DNA of 64,000 nucleotides, taken from the NCBI GenBank assembly GCA_041725875.1, contig JBGRQB010000005.1, positions 1 to 64,000 on the forward strand, written 5' to 3'. Source of the DNA: JBGRQB01 sp041725875 (GTDB taxonomy: Bacteria > Bacteroidota > Ignavibacteria > Ignavibacteriales > Melioribacteraceae). Positions 1-8,762 of this stretch are shown here, one piece after another. The notes below the pieces were generated by a model that worked only from the letters and a program-made list of their open reading frames with translations, had not been told where the DNA came from and did no database searches. Each line of letters starts with the position of its first letter. Positions within the stretch are counted from its first letter, which is position 1. Position numbers and translations under genes: made by a program.

Positions 1-3000
1 ATTACGGAAACCAAACTTGCTGAACTTACTTTAAAGAATGAACGCGATCGTGCTGAAAAATATTTTAACACCGCAGATGCACTGCTTTTGATTTTGAGTC
101 CGAACGAAAAAATAATTGATATCAATGATATGGGTTGTAAAATACTCGGGTTCAAAAAATCAGAATTGCTTGGTAAAAACTGGTTCGAAAATTTTCTTGG
201 TGATGAAGAAAGAGAAAATCACAAACAGAATTTCTATTCTCTGCTGGAAAATCCCGGCACTGATTTTTCTGAAGAAACCAAACAATCCAAACCGCAGAAA
301 GTTTTATGTAAAAATAAAGTTAAATATATAAAATGGAGTTCAGCATTATTATACAACAATAAAAACGAAGTCATTGGAATGTTAAACAGCGGACAAGATT
401 TTACGCGTCACATCGAAGACAGTAAAGTCTTGCACTACTACGAAACAATGATTTCACTTATTAACGATCCGATGGCTTTGTATGATAAAGATTTTAATTA
501 TCTGGCTGTAAATAATGCGTATTGCCGACTCTTCTCAAAATCTGAAAAAGATTTTGTTAATCATAATGTAAAATCAAATTATAGTGAAGATTATTACAAG
601 ACTGTCCTTGAGCCAATTTATGAAAGTTGTCTAAAAGGAAAAGATGTAAAATTCCAAATCTGGTTTACCTTTCCGAAATTCGGAACCAGATATATGGATG
701 TTACTTATTACCCGGTTAAAAATGATGAAGGAGAAGTACAATTTTTCATCACAACCGGAAAAGATCTTACAAATGAAAAACGTATTCAGGAATCACTCAT
801 AGAAAGTGAAAAGAAATATAAAACACTGGTTGAATCTTCACCGACTCCGATTATTGTTTATGTTGAAAACAAAATCGTTTTTGCAAACAATATTGCTGTT
901 GAAACTTTGGGAGGCGATTCTACCAAAGATATTTTAGATCAAAATGTCTTTAATTTTATTCATCCCGATTATCATAAAATTGTAAAGAAAAAGAAAGTTG
1001 ATCCGGAGTATAATTCGCATCTTTCAACAGATGTGCTTGAAGAAAAATTTATCCGACTCGACGGACGAATAATTGATGTTGAAGTAGCATCAAGTGAAAT
1101 TAACTTTAACGGAAAAGAAGCAACTCAGCTTTTCTTCCATGATATTTCAGTCAGGAAAAAAGCAGAAGAGGATTTAAGAAAATCTCACGATTTCCATCTC
1201 ACCCTTTTTGATGATTTTCCTGCCCTTATCTGGCGTTCGGATAAAGATTTTAACATGAATTACTTTAACAAAACCTGGCTCAATTTTACCGGAAGAAAAC
1301 TTTACGAAGAAAAAGGTGAAGGTTGGATGAACGGGGTTCATCCTGATGATCTGAGAATTGTAACATCTTATATGTACATGTTTAAACGCAGAGAAGCATT
1401 TGAAATTGCGTACAGACATAAACGTTTTGACGGTGAATACAGATGGCTTAATAATTTTGGCCGTCCTTATTACAATATCAAAGGAGAGTTTTCCGGATTT
1501 ATCGGAGCTTGTTTTGATATTACAGCCAGAATGAATCTGGAAGCTGCATTGAGAAACTCAAAAGAAAAATATCGTAAGTTTTTTGAAGAAGATTTATCAG
1601 CAAATTATGTTTGCAACATTCAGGGCGACATTCTGGAATGCAACAAAAGTTTCATCAATCTTTTTGGTTTTGCTTCTAAAAAAGAAGTTGAGAAAACAAA
1701 TGCCCGCGATATTTTTGTATCCTCCACACAATTTGACGAACTGGTTAATGAGCTCCAAACTAAAGAACAACTTGCATCTCTTGAAAATAAAAAAATTAAA
1801 ACCAACGGCGATATATTTGACACGGTTGAAAATATTGTAGGAATATTTAACGAACATAAACAACTTGTTAAACTTCGTACCTACCTTGTTGACAACACAA
1901 AACAGAAAAAAGCACAACAGGAACTTTTTGAATATAAAAATCAGCTTGAATTGCTTGTTCAGGAAAGAACTCAAAATCTGGAAAAAGTTAATCTTGAACT
2001 GGAATCAAAAATTAAACAGGAACAGACAATTGAACTGAAACTAAAAAATCAGTTATCATTTCTCAAAACTTTGCTTGATTCCATTCCAAATCCCGTGTTT
2101 ATCAAAAACAGGAAGCAGGTTCTTCTTGATTGTAATTCTGCATTTGAAAGATTTTTCGGAATGCCTAAAAACCAGATCATTGGTTTACCATTGTCGCAAT
2201 TTCCAAACCCGCAAAATTCAAAAGAGTTCACCACTTTTGAAAAGGATCTGTTAAAAACTGCATCATCCGGTTCAATTGAATTTCAGGTAATTATTAATGG
2301 AGAAGTCAGAGAAATTCTCATTAATGAACTTACTTTTTTCCGTTCAGACGGATCAATTGGCGGACTTGTTGGCATAATCACCGATATCACCAAACAGAAA
2401 AATCTTGAGCGTGAAATCAGAAATGCTTTCCAGCAGGAAAAAGAATTATCGGAAATGAAATCACGTTTCATATCAACAGCTTCACACGAATTCAGAACTC
2501 CGCTTACTTCAATTCTCGCTTCTGCTGATCTGCTTGAAATGTTTGGTCGCAACTGGGACGATGGAAAATATTTTGAACACACAACCAAAATTCAATCTGC
2601 TGTTCAGGTTATGACTGAATTACTTGACGACGTATTGATTGTGAGCAGAGCCGAAACCGGCAAACTTATGTATGTACCGGACAATATAAATCTGCATGAG
2701 CTTTGTCTTCAGTTAATCAATGATGCTAAACTCTCTCACGGTCTGGATCATCAAATCGATTTTAAATACAATTCAGATAAACTGTTTGTAAATCTCGACA
2801 AAAAACTACTCAGATACATTCTGCTGAATTTGCTGTCGAACTCAATAAAATATTCCCCAAGTACACTTGCGATTAAATTCGAAGTGAATTTTTATGATAA
2901 ATTTATTCAATTTGTTATCGAGGATAAGGGTATTGGAATTCCGGAAAGTGATCAATCTAAACTTTTTGAACCTTTCCACCGGGCGGAAAACATCGGGAAT

Positions 3001-3156
3001 ATTTCCGGTACCGGGCTGGGATTATCAATAGTTTTAAAAGCAGTTGAACTGCATAAAGGCAAAATTACCTTTACAAGTGAAGAAAACAAAGGAACTAAAT
3101 TTATTATTCGATTACCACTTGAGGAAGTTGCAGTTGAAGAAAATTGTAATAATTGA
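1..3156 (+). CDS. Multi-PAS sensor histidine kinase, 5' end missing
   Basis: The frame is open from base 1, so the true start lies outside the window; a TTG at 88 falls inside the first PAS domain and is not a start. The visible 1051 codons hold about six PAS-like modules (the first at roughly 20-115, the last at 685-810), a short coiled coil near 635-685, then HisKA and HATPase_c. The phospho-accepting His is codon 829 in SHEFRTPL; the ATP site shows SNSIKYS (N box), DKGIGIP (G1) and GTGLGLSI (G2). No membrane segment is visible, so sensing is probably cytoplasmic unless the missing N-terminus is anchored. It overlaps a lone receiver gene, its likely phosphorylation partner. The signal is unknown. 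Confidence 0.93.
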   Translation: MTETKLAELTLKNERDRAEKYFNTADALLLILSPNEKIIDINDMGCKILGFKKSELLGKNWFENFLGDEERENHKQNFYSLLENPGTDFSEETKQSKPQKVLCKNKVKYIKWSSALLYNNKNEVIGMLNSGQDFTRHIEDSKVLHYYETMISLINDPMALYDKDFNYLAVNNAYCRLFSKSEKDFVNHNVKSNYSEDYYKTVLEPIYESCLKGKDVKFQIWFTFPKFGTRYMDVTYYPVKNDEGEVQFFITTGKDLTNEKRIQESLIESEKKYKTLVESSPTPIIVYVENKIVFANNIAVETLGGDSTKDILDQNVFNFIHPDYHKIVKKKKVDPEYNSHLSTDVLEEKFIRLDGRIIDVEVASSEINFNGKEATQLFFHDISVRKKAEEDLRKSHDFHLTLFDDFPALIWRSDKDFNMNYFNKTWLNFTGRKLYEEKGEGWMNGVHPDDLRIVTSYMYMFKRREAFEIAYRHKRFDGEYRWLNNFGRPYYNIKGEFSGFIGACFDITARMNLEAALRNSKEKYRKFFEEDLSANYVCNIQGDILECNKSFINLFGFASKKEVEKTNARDIFVSSTQFDELVNELQTKEQLASLENKKIKTNGDIFDTVENIVGIFNEHKQLVKLRTYLVDNTKQKKAQQELFEYKNQLELLVQERTQNLEKVNLELESKIKQEQTIELKLKNQLSFLKTLLDSIPNPVFIKNRKQVLLDCNSAFERFFGMPKNQIIGLPLSQFPNPQNSKEFTTFEKDLLKTASSGSIEFQVIINGEVREILINELTFFRSDGSIGGLVGIITDITKQKNLEREIRNAFQQEKELSEMKSRFISTASHEFRTPLTSILASADLLEMFGRNWDDGKYFEHTTKIQSAVQVMTELLDDVLIVSRAETGKLMYVPDNINLHELCLQLINDAKLSHGLDHQIDFKYNSDKLFVNLDKKLLRYILLNLLSNSIKYSPSTLAIKFEVNFYDKFIQFVIEDKGIGIPESDQSKLFEPFHRAENIGNISGTGLGLSIVLKAVELHKGKITFTSEENKGTKFIIRLPLEEVAVEENCNN

Positions 3157-3502
3157 CGATTCAGAAGAAATAACATCATCACTGGAAGATCTGTTACAAA
3201 CTGTAGGGTATATTCCGTTTATTGCAAGCAATGCAACTGATGGCCTTAATATCATTCGAACAGAAAATCCTGATTTGATAATTTCTGATATTATGATGCC
3301 TGTGCTTGATGGTTTTTACGTTTTACAGGAACTCAAATCTGATGAAAATATTTCTCATATCCCTGTTATTGTAATTACGGCTAAAACTGAAAAAGAAACT
3401 TTAACAAGAAGCATGGATTCCGGAGCAAACTATTTTTTGGAAAAACCTTTCAGCATCAAAGAACTGCTGAATATTATTGAATCTGTTTTTGAAAATGTCT
3501 GA
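3134..3502 (+). CDS. Single-domain response regulator (CheY-like receiver)
   Basis: 122 residues, a receiver domain only. The acidic pair IDD, the phospho-acceptor Asp in ISDIMMP, the Thr in VITAK and the Lys in LEKPF are all present, so it should be phosphorylatable. I choose the TTG at 3134 (product MKKIVIIDD) because a GAGGA element at 3121-3125 sits eight bases upstream; a TTG at 3128 is possible, and the ATG at 3044 lies too deep inside the kinase. The gene overlaps the kinase stop by 23 bases and overlaps the next regulator at ATGTCTGA, which indicates translational coupling. With no output domain it probably relays phosphate or acts by protein contact. Confidence 0.88.
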   Translation: MKKIVIIDDSEEITSSLEDLLQTVGYIPFIASNATDGLNIIRTENPDLIISDIMMPVLDGFYVLQELKSDENISHIPVIVITAKTEKETLTRSMDSGANYFLEKPFSIKELLNIIESVFENV

Positions 3503-4247
3503 AAAACCGGTAAAAATATTATGTATTGAAGATGAAAAATCTGTGAGAACCTCTCTCAGAGATTTACTGGAAAACTCCGGCTATGATGTTGTAACCGCTG
3601 ATAACGGAAAAGATGCTGTAAAACTAATTCACCTGATCACTCCTGATCTTATTCTCTGCGATATAATGCTGCCCGGAATGAACGGCTACAAAATACTTGA
3701 AAATACACTTCTGAATAAAAATACCAGAAATATCCCGTTTCTTTTTTTGACTGCAAAATCAAAAATGCAGGATTTGCGCCTGGGAATGAATATGGGAGCG
3801 GATGACTATATTGTTAAACCATTTAAAGCAGGTGATTTACTTGCTTCAATTTCTGCTCGTCTGCATAAACGAAAACAATCTGCCAGCAGATCACAAACTG
3901 ATTCATCATCCGGCTCCGACCATATTTTTATTAACTCAACAAACAATCCCAAGCTTATCAAGTTAAGCGATATAAAATTTATTGAAGCAAACGGCACTTA
4001 TTCCGATCTTATTTTGCAAAACAATAAAAGAATCACACACAGAAAACTTTTAAAAGAATGGGAAGATCTTCTTGATTCAAACAAGTTTATAAGAATTCAC
4101 AGAAGCACTATTATCAATATTAACTTTATAGATGAAATTAAAAAAACAGATCATCGTAATTATGTTATCCGACTCACAAATTACCAAAAATCACTTAAAG
4201 TCAGTCAAAGATGTTCCTCTAAATTAAAAGCGTCATTCCTCTCCTGA
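3495..4247 (+). CDS. LytTR-family response regulator
   Basis: 250 residues: a receiver (about 6-125, Asp in LCDIMLP, Lys in VKPF) and a LytTR DNA-binding domain (about 150-245) with the typical FIEANGTYS strand and FIRIHRSTIIN segment. LytTR regulators bind DNA through beta strands and often control envelope or export functions. The ATG at 3495 overlaps the previous stop codon. It lies third in a sensory operon behind a PAS kinase, and no obvious target genes lie beside it. The linker between the domains is serine-rich. Confidence 0.9.
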   Translation: MSEKPVKILCIEDEKSVRTSLRDLLENSGYDVVTADNGKDAVKLIHLITPDLILCDIMLPGMNGYKILENTLLNKNTRNIPFLFLTAKSKMQDLRLGMNMGADDYIVKPFKAGDLLASISARLHKRKQSASRSQTDSSSGSDHIFINSTNNPKLIKLSDIKFIEANGTYSDLILQNNKRITHRKLLKEWEDLLDSNKFIRIHRSTIININFIDEIKKTDHRNYVIRLTNYQKSLKVSQRCSSKLKASFLS

Positions 4248-4349
4248 TTTTAACGCATTTATTTCTTTAATATCGCATTTATCACATTTTGATAAATCTT
4301 CAAAACTTCATTCCCGATTATAGAAAAAGGCAATTTTATCAGGATGGAT

Positions 4350-5429
4350 ATGGAAAATATTCTAATAATTGAAGATGACAAAAGTGTAAGAAACAGTCTG
4401 GTAGATCTTTTACGATGCAGCGGATATAATACCGACAGTGCTGTAAACGGACGGGAAGCACTTGAAATTATAAATGAAAGTCAGCCCGATTTAATTATTT
4501 CTGATATTATGATGCCTGAGATAAATGGTGTTGACTTACTAAAAAAACTGCGTTCACAATCAAATACAGCCTCTCTGCCGGTAATTTTCCTTACTGCAAA
4601 GGCAGAGTATTCCGATATAAGAGCCGGAATGAATATCGGCGCTGATGATTATATTTTAAAACCATTTAAAGCCAATGAAATTCTTCAGGCAGTTGAAACA
4701 CGACTCAACAAAAAAAATATGCAGATTGAAAACTTCTCATATATAAAAAATAATATTACACACAGAATTCCAAATCTTATAAGTATCCCACTCCTCAATA
4801 TTTCCGGTTTTGCCAATATTTTACATGATGATGCAAATATGTTAAAACCTGATGAAATCAGGAATTATGCAAACAGGATTAATCGCTCGCAAAAAAATCT
4901 GTCGAGATTAATTAACAAATATATTAGTTATGCTGACAGTACCTTTTTGCTGATAAATCATACTGCATATAAATATTTGCGCGATTCCAAACTTTCGTTG
5001 ATTAAAAATATCACCTATCAGATAATTTTTGAAAACAACATAATTCGCGACAGGAAAAATCATTTGCACTTAAATCTGGAGGACAGCCAGCTTCAAATTT
5101 CTCCATATCATTATCAATTTATAATTAATGAGTTGTTGGAAAATGCCATTTCCCATTCTGATAGCGAAAGTGATATTTACTTTACAGGCTATACGCACAA
5201 AAACAAATACTTTTTAACGGTTGCAAGCAAAGGAAAATATTTTGATAAGTTCACAAAAGAAAATATTTTAAGTCACAATCCCTTAAATAACAGCGTTTTT
5301 GAGCAAAACTTTCCTAAACTTGGTCTGGTAACAATTAAGAATATAATGGAATTTTACAAAGGCCGGCTTGATATAGAGAGCGGAAAAGCGGGAATCACAG
5401 AAATAATTTTGAGATTCCCGCTAAGTTAA
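4350..5429 (+). CDS. Receiver fused to a degenerate histidine-kinase-like module
   Basis: 359 residues. An N-terminal receiver (1-118) has Asp in ISDIMMPEING and Lys in LKPF. It is followed by a DHp-like helical pair whose H-box is unusual (THRIPN where SHELRTP is expected) and by an ATPase-like fold that keeps the N-box (ELLENAISHS) but has lost the DxGxG of G1 (ASKGKYF) and most of G2 (KLGLVTIKN). I infer weak or no kinase activity; it may be a phosphatase or scaffold. AGGA at 4341-4344 is spaced for the ATG at 4350 and overlaps the alternative ATG at 4344. It is about 100 bases behind the LytTR gene and converges with the coiled-coil gene, whose stop is two bases away. Confidence 0.82.
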   Translation: MENILIIEDDKSVRNSLVDLLRCSGYNTDSAVNGREALEIINESQPDLIISDIMMPEINGVDLLKKLRSQSNTASLPVIFLTAKAEYSDIRAGMNIGADDYILKPFKANEILQAVETRLNKKNMQIENFSYIKNNITHRIPNLISIPLLNISGFANILHDDANMLKPDEIRNYANRINRSQKNLSRLINKYISYADSTFLLINHTAYKYLRDSKLSLIKNITYQIIFENNIIRDRKNHLHLNLEDSQLQISPYHYQFIINELLENAISHSDSESDIYFTGYTHKNKYFLTVASKGKYFDKFTKENILSHNPLNNSVFEQNFPKLGLVTIKNIMEFYKGRLDIESGKAGITEIILRFPLS

Positions 5430-5431
5430 AT

Positions 5432-7246
5432 TTAATCTTCTGATTTTATTTCAATAGAGTTTAATGGAGAATTAGTATCAATTTTCTCCATTTCTACTCT
5501 TTTTTCGTAGTTGTGAATTCTTTCTTTTAATTCTTTTTCCAAAGCAATCAATTCAGAAACTTTAACAGTCATTTCCTCTTTTTTCATTTCCGTGCTGGCA
5601 ATTTTATTAATGATTTTTTGTAAATCTTCATTTGCCTGAGAAACTTTTTCTTGAATTTTTTCACTTCGTTTTTCAATTTCACTGTACTCGGCAGCAACAA
5701 CTCGTTTTCTCTCTTCCGATTCGGTAAAGCTGTTGTTCATCTGCTCAAGAAGCACACTTAATTCTTTTTCAAGCTCTGATTTTTTTGTATACAACAAATC
5801 AGTTTCGCCATTTAATTCGTGCAAAATACTTTTGCGCTGATTTTCTTTTTCACGAAGTCTCAACAAATTATCTTCCAGATCAATTTTCTGATCGCGTAAA
5901 GAAGTGATCACCTGTTCCAGAGTATCACGCTCTTTTCTGATCATATTTATTTCCGCACTGTTTTCGGTGAGAAGTGCTGACTGCTCGGCAAGAGTTTTTG
6001 TTTTTTCACTTAAATCGCGTTCTTTTTCAAGAATTTCCTGTTTAAGAGAATTCAGTAAATCTTTTGAAAGACCAACTTCATCTGAAAATTTTTGAAGTGT
6101 GCTGGATAATTTCTTTTCAATTTGAAGCTGTGTTTCTTCTATTTCAAATTTTCTTTTTTCCAGCTGAACAAGTCTGTTTTTCAATTCACCATTTATCGAA
6201 TTAAGATTTTCTTCCAGAGCTCTCTCTTTCAGAATTTCCTGATGAATTTCATTTTTAATGTTTTGATATTTTTCTATTTCCTCTGTAATACCACTTTTTT
6301 TGGTTTCCAGAGTTTTGGTTTCATCTTCAATATTTTTAAGTCGTTCATTAGAAGCAACAACTTTTTGCTGAATTTCAACAAGTTCTCTGTTTTTAGATCT
6401 TATTGATTCAAGCAGCTCTTCTTTTTTCTGCTGATATTCATTATAAATTTTATCTTTTTCAGAAACCTGCTCAATAAGTGAAACCAGATTTTGTTCAAGT
6501 CCGGCCTTAACTTCTTCACTTGTAGAAATTCTGTCGTCAAGTTTTCTGATATTTTCTTCTTTTTTCTTTTCTTCTTTTCTTAACTCTTTTACTGAAATTT
6601 CAAGTTCACTTTCTTCGGCACGCGATTTCAAAATCTTTTGATGTAACTCTTTTATTTCTGCTTCAAATGCTGATTTCTGTTCATCAACAGATTTTTGCGT
6701 TTCGGAAAAATTATCATACTCTTCCTGAGCAGATTCCATCTGGCGTTTTAGCTCGTCAATTTCAATTCTGAAGTTGGAAGACTCAAGCTCAGCCCTTACC
6801 TTATCGTCATTTATTTTTTCAAGTTCTTTTTTCAGCTCTTCCTTTTCTTCATTAAGCTTCTCTTTTTCTTCAGCCAGTTTTTCCTTTTCTTCGTCAGTAG
6901 CTTCAGGCGGCTGCACCGCAGCAAGTTCATCCAGTTCTTGTTTTTTCTGGTCTACCTGATCTTTAATCTCGTTTACCTCTCCTTCGAGACCACTTTTTTC
7001 AGTTTTAACACTATTGAGTTCAGATTCGGCTTTTTCAATCTCTTTTGATAATGATTCAGATTTATTTTTAAGCTTCTCTTCATCATCAATCATTCCTGCT
7101 ATTGAAGTCTCGGCTTCAGAGATTCTTTTTTCTATTTCTTCAAGTGATTTATATTTTTTGAGTATTACATTGAGGTTATTTCGTAATTCGTCGTTTTCGC
7201 GTTCCAGTTTTTCAACTTCTTTTTTAGAGCCTGAAAAAACACCCAT
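5432..7246 (-). CDS. Long cytoplasmic coiled-coil protein
   Basis: 604 residues, almost entirely Glu/Lys/Leu-rich heptads from about residue 10 to 580, with no signal peptide, membrane helix or ATPase motif. The start is the ATG at 7246 (product MGVFSGSKK), preceded by AGGAG with a seven-base gap; the open frame extends 21 codons further but has no ribosome site there. SMC-like and kinesin-like similarity in searches would reflect the coiled coil only. A structural or scaffolding role is plausible, but function cannot be assigned. It is monocistronic and convergent with the sensory operon to its left. Confidence 0.85.
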   Translation of the reverse strand: MGVFSGSKKEVEKLERENDELRNNLNVILKKYKSLEEIEKRISEAETSIAGMIDDEEKLKNKSESLSKEIEKAESELNSVKTEKSGLEGEVNEIKDQVDQKKQELDELAAVQPPEATDEEKEKLAEEKEKLNEEKEELKKELEKINDDKVRAELESSNFRIEIDELKRQMESAQEEYDNFSETQKSVDEQKSAFEAEIKELHQKILKSRAEESELEISVKELRKEEKKKEENIRKLDDRISTSEEVKAGLEQNLVSLIEQVSEKDKIYNEYQQKKEELLESIRSKNRELVEIQQKVVASNERLKNIEDETKTLETKKSGITEEIEKYQNIKNEIHQEILKERALEENLNSINGELKNRLVQLEKRKFEIEETQLQIEKKLSSTLQKFSDEVGLSKDLLNSLKQEILEKERDLSEKTKTLAEQSALLTENSAEINMIRKERDTLEQVITSLRDQKIDLEDNLLRLREKENQRKSILHELNGETDLLYTKKSELEKELSVLLEQMNNSFTESEERKRVVAAEYSEIEKRSEKIQEKVSQANEDLQKIINKIASTEMKKEEMTVKVSELIALEKELKERIHNYEKRVEMEKIDTNSPLNSIEIKSED

Positions 7247-7358
7247 ATTTGAACTCCTGATTTTTTGGAGATGGTTCCAGATATAATAATTTACTTTTAC
7301 CGCTTTCAATTTATTAAAAATAAATATTATAATAAAATATATTAAAGAGCAAGTTTTT

Positions 7359-7366
7359 TATATTTG
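7359..7366 (+). promoter_or_regulatory. Candidate TAnnTTTG promoter box for the MATE gene
   Basis: TATATTTG matches the -7 consensus used by Bacteroidota-type housekeeping sigma factors. It lies 21 bases before the ATG at 7388, in an AT-rich gap between divergent genes. No clear -33 element is visible. Confidence 0.35.
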
Positions 7367-7387
7367 TACTTTTTAATCGGAAAATTA

Positions 7388-8731
7388 ATGAAATACTTTA
7401 ATCAACAACACATAAAAGAGACTTTCAAACTGGCTTTGCCTGTATCCATAGGACAGCTGGGACATATAATGATGGGTGTTGTAGACAGCATTATGGTTGG
7501 TCACGTTGGAACCGTACCATTAGCAGCAGCTTCCATTGCAAATGGGTTATTCTTTCTGGTACTTGTTCTTGGCATAGGATTATCTTATGCAATTACTTCA
7601 CTTGTGGCAATTGCCGTTGGAGAAGAAAAATATGAAGAATGCGGAATAATTTTAAGACAATCACTAATTGCAAATATCTGTTTTTCAGTCTTGCTGATTG
7701 TAGCTGTTATATTTGCTGCCGATCTGATTCAGTTTCTCGATCAGCCGGAACAGGTTGCAATTCAAGCCAGTTCATACCTGAAAATATTGGCTGTTTCAAT
7801 TATTCCTTTTATGTTGTTTCAGACTTACAGACAATTTTCTGAGGGTCTGGCAGATGTTAAACCGCCAATGTATATTGCTTTGGTTCATATTTTTGTTAAT
7901 GCCTTTTTTAACTGGGTGTTTATTTTTGGAAATCTTGGAGCTCCCAGACTCGAACTTGACGGCGCCGGATATGCAACTTTGTTAACGCGCATCTTGATGG
8001 GAATTTCAATGATGTCATATATCATTTTTAATCCTAAATTCAAAAAATTCGATCCGTCGCTAAAGTTTCGCAAAATAGATTTTGCAATGATCAAAAAGAT
8101 CTTGTATGTTGGTCTGCCAAGCGGATTTCAATATTTTTTCGAAGTTGCGGCATTTGCATTTTCAGGAATTATGTGCGGATGGCTGGGAGAAAAAGAACTT
8201 GCTGCGCATCAGATAGCGCTTAATCTTGCATCTGTTTCATATATGATGATTTTAGGTATTGCTGCTGCAGGCAACATTCGCGTAGGAAATTCTTACGGAA
8301 TGCAGAATAAAGAACGAACACGTGCCGCCGGATTTTCAGCTGTAATTCTGGCTTCAAGTTTTATGGTAATTTCGGCATTGTTATTCATAACTTTAAATAA
8401 TGTGCTTCCTCATTTATATATTTCTGATCAGGAGGTAATTAAAATGGCTTCTGTTCTCCTGCTGATAGCAGCTCTTTTCCAGCTGTTTGACGGTATTCAG
8501 GCTGTGGGGACAGGCATTTTACGAGGCATTGTTGATGTAAAGGTTCCAATGCTTCTAATATTGGCTTCTTACTGGCTTGTAGGAGTTCCGTCCGGTTATA
8601 TTTTTGCCTTTGTTTTCGATTATGGACTGCTTGGAATATGGTACGGATTTGTTATTGGTCTGGCTCTGACCGCCACAGGATTATTACTCAGGTTTCATTT
8701 AAAAAGTAACAAAATTTTTGCATCAAAATAA
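7388..8731 (+). CDS. MATE-family multidrug/cation efflux protein
   Basis: 447 residues in two homologous six-helix halves, typical of MATE transporters, which export cationic drugs or metabolites in exchange for Na+ or H+. The N-terminal half carries the usual LPVSIGQLGHIMMGVVDSIM and MVGHVG segments. The second half begins near residue 240 with the repeat-like LPSGFQYFFEVAAFAFSGIM. The ATG at 7388 is chosen over an in-frame TTG at 7364 because GGAAA precedes it and family members begin close to this point. The closest type is NorM or DinF-like; the substrate is not predictable. Confidence 0.93.
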   Translation: MKYFNQQHIKETFKLALPVSIGQLGHIMMGVVDSIMVGHVGTVPLAAASIANGLFFLVLVLGIGLSYAITSLVAIAVGEEKYEECGIILRQSLIANICFSVLLIVAVIFAADLIQFLDQPEQVAIQASSYLKILAVSIIPFMLFQTYRQFSEGLADVKPPMYIALVHIFVNAFFNWVFIFGNLGAPRLELDGAGYATLLTRILMGISMMSYIIFNPKFKKFDPSLKFRKIDFAMIKKILYVGLPSGFQYFFEVAAFAFSGIMCGWLGEKELAAHQIALNLASVSYMMILGIAAAGNIRVGNSYGMQNKERTRAAGFSAVILASSFMVISALLFITLNNVLPHLYISDQEVIKMASVLLLIAALFQLFDGIQAVGTGILRGIVDVKVPMLLILASYWLVGVPSGYIFAFVFDYGLLGIWYGFVIGLALTATGLLLRFHLKSNKIFASK

Positions 8732-8762
8732 ATTGTATTAACGTAAAATCCCGAGGATCAAA

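Noticed and set aside
1174..1974. Antisense open frames within the multi-PAS kinase
   Set aside because: They overlap conserved PAS coding sequence, lack ribosome sites and have no recognisable domains.
3044..3133. Earlier ATG start for the lone receiver
   Set aside because: It would overlap the kinase by over 100 bases and add residues unlike receivers; a TTG with GAGGA lies at the right place.
6774..6959. Serine-rich open frame antisense to the coiled-coil gene
   Set aside because: Serine runs are the complement of the Glu/Lys codons of the real gene; no start signal.
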